Shown here in pieces: positions 1 to 5,137 of a DNA stretch of 5,961 nt. The notes under the pieces were generated by a model that saw only the letters and a list, made by a program, of their open reading frames with translations, was not told the DNA's origin and did not search any database. Origin of the DNA: an uncultured bacterium (GTDB lineage Bacteria; Actinomycetota; UBA4738; HRBIN12); NCBI GenBank assembly GCA_937881155.1, contig CALGFI010000194.1, positions 1 to 5,961 on the forward strand, given 5' to 3'. Position numbers and translations under genes: made by a program. Within the stretch, counting starts at the first letter, position 1. Each line of letters begins with the position of its first letter.

Positions 1-269
1 TACCGAACCGGGTCGAGCCGTTCGTGGAGCGGTGTCTTGTCCCACGCCTCCGGGTCGTACATGACGAGCGTGACGTCGTCAGGGATCGCGCCGATCCGAA
101 CGTCCTGCGCGAACGTCTCGTAGCTGGCCCACGCGCGCCCGTGCGTCGCGCCCGGCCATCCGCCGAGCGCGATCGCGTCGGTCGACCCGAACACGCGGTC
201 GGCCACTCCGCGATCGACAGCGGCGATCGCGTTGATCGAACCCGTCGCGGTCATCCACAGCTGTCTCAT
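1..269 (-). CDS. Unrecognised protein, N-terminal part (cut by the left window edge)
   Basis: Reading the complement from the ATG at 269-267, the frame stays open to position 1, giving about 89 residues with codon third positions almost all G or C, as in a real gene of this genome. It begins MRQLWMTATGSINAIAAVDR. Later it contains GGWPGATHGRAW (about residues 36-47) and LVMYDPEAWDKTP (about 68-80). No signal peptide or membrane segment is visible. The mix of short hydrophobic strands with a YDPE-x-W motif faintly recalls TIM-barrel hypothetical proteins of actinobacteria, but I do not recognise the family with confidence and assign no function. No clear Shine-Dalgarno sequence precedes the ATG. 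A TTG lies directly before it in frame (272-270), and a second ATG is at codon 6, so the exact start is uncertain. It is divergent from the small acidic gene at 289, with 19 bp between the starts. The C-terminal part lies outside the window. Confidence 0.7.
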   Translation of the reverse strand, partial: MRQLWMTATGSINAIAAVDRGVADRVFGSTDAIALGGWPGATHGRAWASYETFAQDVRIGAIPDDVTLVMYDPEAWDKTPLHERLDPVR

Positions 270-288
270 CAAGTGAAAGACTACGGCG

Positions 289-522
289 ATGAACGAGACA
301 CCTCGCGACCGCGACGAAGCGGACGCAGCCGATGAGGCGCTGGAGTCACGAGACGACGTCTCGAGTGACGCGACGGTGCCCGAAGCCGACGCCCTCGAAC
401 AGGCCGCCGACGCCACACGCCGAAGCGAGGACGATGACCCCTCAGTGGGGGATCGTCCCGAGGCGGACGCGCTCGAGCAAGCGCGCGGTGCCGGCGGCGA
501 CGACGACGAAGAACGGCGCTAA
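289..522 (+). CDS. Small acidic protein with two PEADALEQA motifs, 77 aa
   Basis: This encodes a 77-residue, strongly acidic, probably disordered protein with no cysteine, no tryptophan and almost no bulky hydrophobics. It has no signal peptide or membrane segment, so it is presumably cytoplasmic. The nine-residue motif PEADALEQA occurs at residues 31-39 and again at 57-65, each in a D/E/R-rich linker, and the protein ends in a GGDDDEERR tail. The two motif copies differ only at synonymous positions in DNA, which argues that this frame is translated and constrained. From memory, short actinobacterial hypothetical proteins carrying PEADALEQ-like motifs are common, but their role is not known to me. 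The start is the ATG at 289; upstream only a weak purine stretch (aagtgaaaga, 271-280) could act as a ribosome binding site. It is transcribed away from the minus-strand gene at 1-269 and is separated from the downstream operon by 137 bp, so it is probably its own transcription unit. Confidence 0.72.
   Translation: MNETPRDRDEADAADEALESRDDVSSDATVPEADALEQAADATRRSEDDDPSVGDRPEADALEQARGAGGDDDEERR
379..483 (+). repeat. Duplicated PEADALEQA-coding motif (379-405 and 457-483)
   Basis: Two 27-base units encode the identical peptide PEADALEQA. Six of the nine codons differ (GAA/GAG, GCC/GCG, GCC/GCG, GAA/GAG, CAG/CAA, GCC/GCG) and every difference is silent. The units are therefore an old protein-level repeat kept by selection, not a recent DNA duplication. 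Confidence 0.85.
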
Positions 523-536
523 ACGGGGCGGGCTGG

Positions 537-555
537 CGGATCGGTGAACGGTCCG
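537..555 (+). terminator. Possible weak stem-loop after the small acidic gene
   Basis: Starting 15 bases after the TAA at 520-522, cggatcg (537-543) can pair with cggtccg (549-555), including one U-G pair, around a 5-base loop. No T-tract follows, so it is not a classical intrinsic terminator. GC-rich actinobacteria often use terminators lacking a T-tract, so it could still end the upstream transcript. Low confidence. Confidence 0.22.
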
Positions 556-583
556 TCGAGCAGGGGTCGCGTCCTTCGCGGGC

Positions 584-601
584 GGTCGGTACCATCGGAC
601 C
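584..601 (+). promoter_or_regulatory. Candidate promoter/operator region of the catabolic operon
   Basis: The 137-bp gap at 523-659 is the only sizeable non-coding stretch before the operon, so its promoter is expected here. The hexamer TACCAT (590-595) matches four of six bases of the sigma-70-type -10 consensus, but no convincing -35 lies 16-18 bases upstream. TACCAT sits inside a short inverted repeat, GGTC-N10-GACC (584-587 and 598-601), which could be a regulator site but has only 4-base arms. The hexamer lies about 65 bases before the ATG of the first operon gene. The placement is inferred; the rest of the gap shows nothing more. Confidence 0.2.
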
Positions 602-646
602 AGCGCATCCCTGGAACGTCGCGCCCGCGGACGCCGGGCCATCGCC

Positions 647-654
647 GAGGAGGA
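647..654 (+). promoter_or_regulatory. Strong ribosome binding site of the amidohydrolase gene
   Basis: GAGGAGGA lies five bases before the ATG at 660. It is a near-perfect match to the anti-Shine-Dalgarno sequence and fixes the start of the first operon gene. Confidence 0.8.
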
Positions 655-659
655 ACGCC

Positions 660-1499
660 ATGACGATCGTCAAAGCCGCATTGCTCCAGACCGACTGGTC
701 GGGCGACCAGGAGTCGATGACCGACAAGCACGAGGAGGCCGCCAGGGAGGCCGCCGCCCAGGGAGCGCAGGTCATGTGCTTCCAGGAGCTCTTCTACGGG
801 CCGTACTTCTGCCAGGTCCAGGACGCGCAGTACTACAGCTACACCGAACCGATCCCGGACGGGCCGACGACGAAGCGGTTCCAGAGCGTGGCGAAAGAGC
901 TCGGCATGGTCATGGTGCTGCCGATGTACGAGGTCGTGCAGCCCGGGCTGTACCACAACTCCGCTGCCGTGATCGACGCGGACGGCACGTACCTCGGCAA
1001 GTACCGCAAGCAGCACATCCCGCAGGTGAAGGGGTTCTGGGAGAAGTTCTACTTCGCCCCGGGAACGGGCGGATATCCGGTGTTCGAGACCGCGGTGGGC
1101 AAGGTCGGCGTCTACATCTGCTACGACCGTCACTTCCCGGAGGGCTGGCGGATCCTCGGGCTGCACGGCGCCGAGATCGTGTTCAACCCGTCGGCGACGC
1201 ACCGGGGACTCTCCGAGTACATCTGGCGGCTCGAGCAACCCGCGGCCGCCGTGGCGAACATGTACTTCGTCGGCGCCATCAACCGGGTCGGCATCGAGCC
1301 GCTCGGAGAGAACGACTTCTACGGGCAGAGCTACTTCGTCGATCCCGAGGGGCAGTTCATCGGCGAGGTTGGTGACGCGTTCAAGCCGGAGCTGATCGTC
1401 CGGGACCTGGACCTCGAAAAGATCCGCGAGGTTCGCGATCGATGGGCGTTCTACCGGGATCGCCGGCCCGACGCGTACGACCCGATCGTCGCGCGGTAA
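660..1499 (+). CDS. Nitrilase-superfamily carbamoyl amidohydrolase, beta-ureidopropionase-like
   Basis: This predicted cytoplasmic C-N hydrolase has 279 residues, normal for the family. The Glu-Lys-Cys catalytic triad is visible: E43 in CFQELFYGPYF, K117 in YRKQHIP, and C154 in YICYDRHFPE. A further conserved glutamate is probably E128 in FWEKFYF. The stretches EIVFNPSAT (172-180) and GAINRVGIEP (205-214) resemble beta-ureidopropionase and N-carbamoyl-amino-acid or N-carbamoylputrescine amidases more than true nitrilases. Such enzymes cleave an N-carbamoyl group to an amine, CO2 and ammonia. The exact substrate cannot be read from sequence. Its place beside an ABC importer of the pyrimidine/nitrate type suggests a ureido acid from ring opening of a pyrimidine or hydantoin, for example N-carbamoyl-beta-alanine. 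It is the first gene of the operon. Its TAA stop merges into the aagggg ribosome binding site (1498-1503) of the next gene. The start is set by the RBS at 647-654. Confidence 0.93.
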   Translation: MTIVKAALLQTDWSGDQESMTDKHEEAAREAAAQGAQVMCFQELFYGPYFCQVQDAQYYSYTEPIPDGPTTKRFQSVAKELGMVMVLPMYEVVQPGLYHNSAAVIDADGTYLGKYRKQHIPQVKGFWEKFYFAPGTGGYPVFETAVGKVGVYICYDRHFPEGWRILGLHGAEIVFNPSATHRGLSEYIWRLEQPAAAVANMYFVGAINRVGIEPLGENDFYGQSYFVDPEGQFIGEVGDAFKPELIVRDLDLEKIREVRDRWAFYRDRRPDAYDPIVAR

Positions 1500-1510
1500 G
1501 GGGTAGGCCG

Positions 1511-2527
1511 ATGGACATCGGCGTCGTTCTCCAGACGACACCACCAAGCGCGCGTGTCGTCGACCTGGCCAAGAAGGCGGAGACGTACGGGTTCAGCCAC
1601 GTGTGGACGTTCGACAGCCACATCCTGTGGCAGGAGCCGTACCCGATCCACACGGAGATCCTGGCCAACACGCGCAACGTGGTGGTCGGGCCGATGGTGA
1701 CGAACCCGGCCACGCGCGACTGGACCGTGACGGCGAGCGTGTTCGCGACGCTGAACGAGATGTTCGGCAACCGGACCGTGATCGGCATCGGGCGCGGCGA
1801 CTCCGCCGTGCGCGTGACGAACGGCAAGCCGACGACGCTCGAGACCCTCCGCCAGGCGGTGCACGTGATCCGCGAGCTGGCGAACGGGCGCTCGGTCGAC
1901 TATCGCGGTTCGTCGATCCGGTTCCCCTGGGCGAGCAGGAGCCGCGTCGAGCTGTGGATCGCCGGATACGGGCCGAAGGCGCTGAAGCTGGTCGGCGAGG
2001 CAGGCGACGGGTTCATCCTGCAACTCGCCGACCCCGACATCACGGCGTGGACGATCGCGGCCGTTCGACGCGCCGCCGAAGAGGCGGGGCGCGATCCCGA
2101 CGAGATCACGATGTGCGTCGCCGCGCCGGCGTTCGTCGGGGACGAGCTCGGATACGCGCGCGATCAGTGCCGGTGGTTCGGGGGCATGGTCGGCAACCAC
2201 GTGGCCGACATCGTCGCGCGGTACGGCGACAGCTCGGAGGTTCCTCGGGCCTTGACCGACTACATCAAGGGCCGGCAGGGATACGACTACAACGAACACG
2301 GACAGGTAGGGAACGTGCACACGCAGTTCGTGCCGGACGAGATCGTCGACAGGTTCTGCATCCTCGGTCCGGTCGAGGAGCACGTGCGCCGGCTCGAGGA
2401 GCTCCGCAAGCTCGGCGTGGATCAGTTCGCGCTCTACCTGCAGCACGACGCCAAGGACGAGACGTTGCAGGCCTACGGCGAGAAGGTTCTTCCGGCCATC
2501 GCCGAGGGCGTCGTCGCCAAGACGTGA
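1511..2527 (+). CDS. Luciferase-like (LLM) flavin/F420-dependent oxidoreductase
   Basis: This 338-residue protein of the bacterial luciferase-like superfamily is expected to be a TIM barrel in the cytoplasm. Visible features are the N-terminal strand MDIGVVLQTTPPSARVVDLA, then AETYGFSHVWTFDSHILWQE (23-42), VGPMVTNPATRDWTVTAS (59-76), IGIGRGDSAVR (91-101) and GYGPKALKLVGEAGDG (152-167). The NPATR and GxGRGDSA segments resemble methylenetetrahydromethanopterin reductase and related F420-dependent oxidoreductases. From memory it fits the CPS_4043-type group (TIGR03842), whose reaction is unknown; this was not searched. FMN use cannot be excluded. The start is the ATG at 1511, seven bases after aagggg (1498-1503); an in-frame ATG at 1442 lies inside the preceding gene and has no RBS. 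Its stop overlaps the GTG of permease 1 (GTGA, 2524-2527). By context it should supply the redox step on the imported compound before or after carbamoyl hydrolysis. Confidence 0.9.
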   Translation: MDIGVVLQTTPPSARVVDLAKKAETYGFSHVWTFDSHILWQEPYPIHTEILANTRNVVVGPMVTNPATRDWTVTASVFATLNEMFGNRTVIGIGRGDSAVRVTNGKPTTLETLRQAVHVIRELANGRSVDYRGSSIRFPWASRSRVELWIAGYGPKALKLVGEAGDGFILQLADPDITAWTIAAVRRAAEEAGRDPDEITMCVAAPAFVGDELGYARDQCRWFGGMVGNHVADIVARYGDSSEVPRALTDYIKGRQGYDYNEHGQVGNVHTQFVPDEIVDRFCILGPVEEHVRRLEELRKLGVDQFALYLQHDAKDETLQAYGEKVLPAIAEGVVAKT

Positions 2528-3456
2528 GCGAGGCCGCAGCGGTGCGGCCGGCTCGGTCGGATTCGGCGCCGCGGGCGCGCGACGGCTATCTGCACAGGTT
2601 ACGAGCCGTTTGGATGTTCGCGCTCGCGCTGCTGCTCGTCGCGGTCCTGTGGGAGCTGTACAAGGTGGTCGGTCCTCAGGACGGCGGAACGGTCTTCGGC
2701 TGGAAGATCCTCCCGCGCGCGAACGACCAGGCGATGCCGCACGTGTGGCAGATGCTCGCGAGGTTCGGCGAGCCCGAACGCGCCGGATTCCCCGGAACGA
2801 TCCTGACGACCATCCTGTCTGGCGCGTGGTTCACGTTCCGGCTGTCGTTCGCGGGGTTCGTCATCGGTGCGGCGGTCGGACTCGGGCTCGCGGTGCTGAT
2901 GGCGCGGTTCAGGGTGGTCGAACGCGGGCTGCTTCCGTACCTCGTCGTGTCGCAGACCGTTCCGCTGATCGCGCTGGCGCCGCTCGTCGTGAGCTGGGGC
3001 GGAAAGCTGCATCTCGGCGCGTTCGAGTGGCCGCGATGGCTGTCGGCGGCGGTGTTGGGCGCGTTCCTCGCGTTCTTCCCCGTGGCCGTCGGAACCCTGA
3101 AGGGGCTGACGTCGGCGCCACCGACGGCGGTCGAGCTCATGGACTCGTACGCGGCGTCGTGGCGGCAGACGCTGTTCAAGCTGCGGTTCCCCGCCGCGGT
3201 GCCGTACATGGTTCCGGCGTTCCGGCTGGCCGCAACGGCGTCGGTCGTCGGCGTGGTCGTCGCCGAGCTGTCGACCGGACTCGCCGGCGGGATCGGACGG
3301 CTGATCATCGAGTACGCGCGCGAGGCGACGGCGGACCCGGCCAAGGTCTATACGGCGGTGTTCGGTGCGGCGGCGCTGGGGCTGTTCATGGCGGGGATCG
3401 TCGGCGTGGCCGACGTGGTGTTGATGCGGAACCGCCCGCGGGAGGCGCTGGAGTGA
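2524..3456 (+). CDS. ABC transporter permease 1, NitT/TauT/pyrimidine-precursor type
   Basis: This 310-residue integral inner-membrane protein belongs to the binding-protein-dependent transport permease family. A basic N-terminal stretch precedes a first membrane helix (about 29-46). A roughly 60-residue external segment with ILPRANDQAMPHVW follows, then helices at about 107-127, 136-157, 173-193, 225-248 and 277-301. SQTVPLIALAPLVV (143-156) is typical of nitrate/sulfonate/taurine-type permeases. The EAA coupling loop that contacts the ATPase is ELMDSYAASWRQTLFKLRFP (204-223). The start is the GTG at 2524, overlapping the preceding TGA by four bases. A possible RBS, gaggg at 2504-2508, is rather distant, so translation probably depends on coupling. 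An ATG at 2614 (codon 31) falls within the first helix and would leave it truncated. It is predicted to pair with the different permease encoded at 4277, forming a heterodimeric channel on one ATPase. Confidence 0.9.
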   Translation: MSEAAAVRPARSDSAPRARDGYLHRLRAVWMFALALLLVAVLWELYKVVGPQDGGTVFGWKILPRANDQAMPHVWQMLARFGEPERAGFPGTILTTILSGAWFTFRLSFAGFVIGAAVGLGLAVLMARFRVVERGLLPYLVVSQTVPLIALAPLVVSWGGKLHLGAFEWPRWLSAAVLGAFLAFFPVAVGTLKGLTSAPPTAVELMDSYAASWRQTLFKLRFPAAVPYMVPAFRLAATASVVGVVVAELSTGLAGGIGRLIIEYAREATADPAKVYTAVFGAAALGLFMAGIVGVADVVLMRNRPREALE

Positions 3457-4280
3457 CCAACGCGGTCGACGTTCGCGGCGTCTCGAAGGCGTTCAACCGG
3501 GGGCGGCCGGACGAGGTTCGCGCCCTCGTCGACGTCGATCTGGCGATCGAGCCGGGCGAGTTCGTCTCGATGATCGGCCCGTCCGGGTGCGGAAAGTCGA
3601 CGGCGTTGCGGCTGATGGCGAACCTGCTCGAGCCGACGAGCGGCGACGTCCACGTGAACGGCAAGCCCGCCCGGAAGGCTCGGCTCGACCAGGACTACGG
3701 CATGGCGTTCCAGCAGGCCGGCCTGTTCGACTGGCGGAACGTCACGAAGAACGTCGAGCTTCCGCTGGAGCTGAAGGGCTGGGACCGATCGCGACGGCGG
3801 GAGCGCGCGCTCGAGATGCTCCACCTCGTCAAGCTGGACGAGTTCGCCGAGCACATGCCGTGGCAGCTGTCGGGCGGGATGCAGCAGCGAGTTGCGATCG
3901 CCCGCGCGCTCGCGGCCCACCCGCCGCTCCTGTTGATGGACGAGCCGTTCGGCGCGCTCGACGAGATGACGCGCGAGCACATGCAGGCCGAGCTCCTCCG
4001 CATCTGCGGCGAGACGTCGACGACCGTCGTGTTCGTCACGCACTCGATCCCGGAGGCGGTGTACCTGTCGACGCGGGTAGTCGTGATGTCGCCCCGTCCG
4101 GGCCGGATCACCGACGTGATCGACGTGGATCTCGGTCCTCGTCGCGACGTCGACACGCGAGAGGACCCCGCGTTCTTCAAGAAGATCACCGAGGTGCGTG
4201 AGGCCCTCCGCGGCATGGAGCGGGCCTCGAGTAGCGAAGCGGCAGGCCCACCCCAGCCGGCGGGCATGGAGGATCGATGA
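3453..4280 (+). CDS. ABC transporter ATP-binding protein, NitT/TauT type
   Basis: This 275-residue cytoplasmic ATPase energises the importer. All nucleotide-binding motifs are intact: Walker A GPSGCGKST (42-50), Q-loop AFQQ (85-88), signature LSGGMQQR (139-146), Walker B LLLMDEP (159-165), D-loop ALD (168-170) and switch histidine H197 in FVTHSIPEA. The VMSPRPGRI segment (211-219) is typical of nitrate/sulfonate/taurine and thiamine-pyrimidine transporter ATPases. The start is the GTG at 3453, overlapping the permease 1 stop (GTGA) and lying seven bases after ggagg (3441-3445). The last 25 or so residues form a low-complexity tail (SSSEAAGPPQPAG) beyond the usual domain. The corresponding DNA contains an inverted repeat at 4222-4249. 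Its stop overlaps the ATG of permease 2 (ATGA, 4277-4280). Confidence 0.95.
   Translation: MTNAVDVRGVSKAFNRGRPDEVRALVDVDLAIEPGEFVSMIGPSGCGKSTALRLMANLLEPTSGDVHVNGKPARKARLDQDYGMAFQQAGLFDWRNVTKNVELPLELKGWDRSRRRERALEMLHLVKLDEFAEHMPWQLSGGMQQRVAIARALAAHPPLLLMDEPFGALDEMTREHMQAELLRICGETSTTVVFVTHSIPEAVYLSTRVVVMSPRPGRITDVIDVDLGPRRDVDTREDPAFFKKITEVREALRGMERASSSEAAGPPQPAGMEDR
4222..4249 (+). repeat. Inverted repeat in the 3' end of the ATPase gene
   Basis: gggcct (4222-4227) is perfectly complementary to aggccc (4244-4249) around a 16-base loop. It lies in the part of the gene encoding the low-complexity C-terminal tail, 27 bases before the permease 2 start codon. A stem-loop here could slow ribosomes or protect an mRNA end, but it may simply be chance in GC-rich DNA. 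Confidence 0.35.
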
Positions 4281-5056
4281 ACCGTTCGCCGCGCGCGCTT
4301 GCGGCGATGGTGGTGGCGCCGGTCGCGTTCGGCATCGCGTTCGTCGCCTTGTGGGAGGCGGCTGTAAAGGTGCTCGACCTTCAGCCGTACTTCCTGCCGC
4401 CGCCGAGCGCGATCTGGCGGGAGTTCCAGGCGAACGCCGCGCTCATCTGGGAGGCGACGAAGGTCTCGGGCTCCAACGCGCTCGTCGGCCTGGTGATCGG
4501 GACCGTGCTCGGTGTCGCCCTCGCGTTCGTGCTGAGCCGGTTCCGGGTGCTGAACGAGCTCGTCACGCCGCTCGCCGTCGCGCTCAACGCCGTGCCGATC
4601 TTCGTGCTCGTCGCGTTGTTCAACAACATGTTCTCGGTGACGAGCGAGGTTCCCCGACGGTTGATGGTCACGCTCGTCGTGAACTTCATCGTGCTGGTGA
4701 ACGTGGCGAAGGGCCTGACGCAGGTGGACCGAACGCACGTCGAGCTGATGCGGTCGTACGCGGCGAGCGAAGTGGCCGTGCTGCGGAAGGTCCGCGTGCC
4801 GAACGCGGTGCCCTACCTGTTCATCGCGCTGAAGATCGCCGCACCGGCGGCGGTCATCACGGCGTTCGTCTCGGAGTACTTCGGCGGGTCGCAGAACGGG
4901 CTGGGCAGCCGGATCGTCGGCAACATCGCGATCTCGAAGAACGCCACTGCGTGGGGGTACGTGCTCGGAGCCTGCTTGCTCGGCCTGGCGTTCTACCTCG
5001 CGGCCGTGCTGGCAGAGCGCGCCGCGACACCGGGACGACCGCAGTCGGCGGAGTAG
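4277..5056 (+). CDS. ABC transporter permease 2, NitT/TauT/pyrimidine-precursor type
   Basis: This 259-residue inner-membrane permease is of the same family as the one at 2524 but clearly distinct from it. A first helix (about 9-30) is followed by the family-typical LQPYFLPPPSAIWREF (35-50), then helices near 66-86, 95-118, 128-146, 178-200 and 226-247. The EAA loop reads ELMRSYAASEVAVLRKVRVP (156-175), and VSEYFGGSQNGLG (198-210) follows the fifth helix. Within the EAA loop it shares ELM-SYAAS, the K-R-P spacing and AVPY with permease 1, so the two look like diverged paralogues. The start is the ATG at 4277, overlapping the ATPase stop by four bases and preceded by ggagg (4268-4272). With permease 1 it presumably forms a heterodimeric membrane channel. 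The substrate cannot be read from the permease alone. Confidence 0.92.
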   Translation: MNRSPRALAAMVVAPVAFGIAFVALWEAAVKVLDLQPYFLPPPSAIWREFQANAALIWEATKVSGSNALVGLVIGTVLGVALAFVLSRFRVLNELVTPLAVALNAVPIFVLVALFNNMFSVTSEVPRRLMVTLVVNFIVLVNVAKGLTQVDRTHVELMRSYAASEVAVLRKVRVPNAVPYLFIALKIAAPAAVITAFVSEYFGGSQNGLGSRIVGNIAISKNATAWGYVLGACLLGLAFYLAAVLAERAATPGRPQSAE

Positions 5057-5065
5057 GTCTCGGGG

Positions 5066-5081
5066 CGGGCGAACCGGCCCG
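5066..5081 (+). other. Small hairpin in the gap before the binding-protein gene
   Basis: In the 81-bp gap between the permease 2 stop (5054-5056) and the next ATG (5138), cgggc (5066-5070) can pair with gcccg (5077-5081) around six bases. No T-tract follows. It could partly end or stabilise the upstream mRNA, giving different amounts of membrane components and binding protein. A CATGAT hexamer (5104-5109) weakly resembles a -10 box but has no -35 partner. Confidence 0.22.
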
Positions 5082-5124
5082 GCAGAGCTCGGCGTGATGG
5101 GGCATGATGCACGGCTGAGCGAGA

Positions 5125-5134
5125 GGGGGAGGAG
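5125..5134 (+). promoter_or_regulatory. Strong ribosome binding site of the binding-protein gene
   Basis: The purine run gggggaggag lies three bases before the ATG at 5138, with its GGAGG core (5128-5132) five bases away. This fixes the lipoprotein start and suggests a high translation rate, as expected for a binding protein needed in excess of its transporter. Confidence 0.75.
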
Positions 5135-5137
5135 CGC

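Noticed and set aside
24..335. Plus-strand 103-residue open frame near the left edge
   Set aside because: It is arginine-rich with no motif and lies opposite the better-supported minus-strand frame at 1-269.
1442..1510. Upstream extension of the LLM gene to the ATG at 1442
   Set aside because: It would lie inside the amidohydrolase gene, lacks an RBS and adds residues (SPARRVRPDRRAV) foreign to the family. The ATG at 1511 has aagggg at good spacing.
519..1547. Long open frame on the minus strand opposite the amidohydrolase
   Set aside because: Its protein is an R/V/D/H-rich antisense shadow with no recognisable domain. The plus strand encodes a complete nitrilase-superfamily enzyme with its triad and a strong RBS.
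1451..2446. Long open frame on the minus strand opposite the LLM gene
   Set aside because: It is a compositional shadow typical of GC-rich DNA. The opposite strand carries intact LLM motifs.
3695..4738. Long open frame on the minus strand across ATPase and permease 2
   Set aside because: It spans two well-supported plus-strand genes and encodes arginine/histidine/serine-rich nonsense with no motif.
4198..5097. Plus-strand open frame overlapping permease 2
   Set aside because: It is an alanine/arginine-rich out-of-frame shadow; permease 2 in the other frame has helices and an EAA loop.
5104..5109. CATGAT as a -10 box for a separate binding-protein promoter
   Set aside because: No -35-like element lies 16-18 bases upstream, and a four-of-six match is expected by chance.
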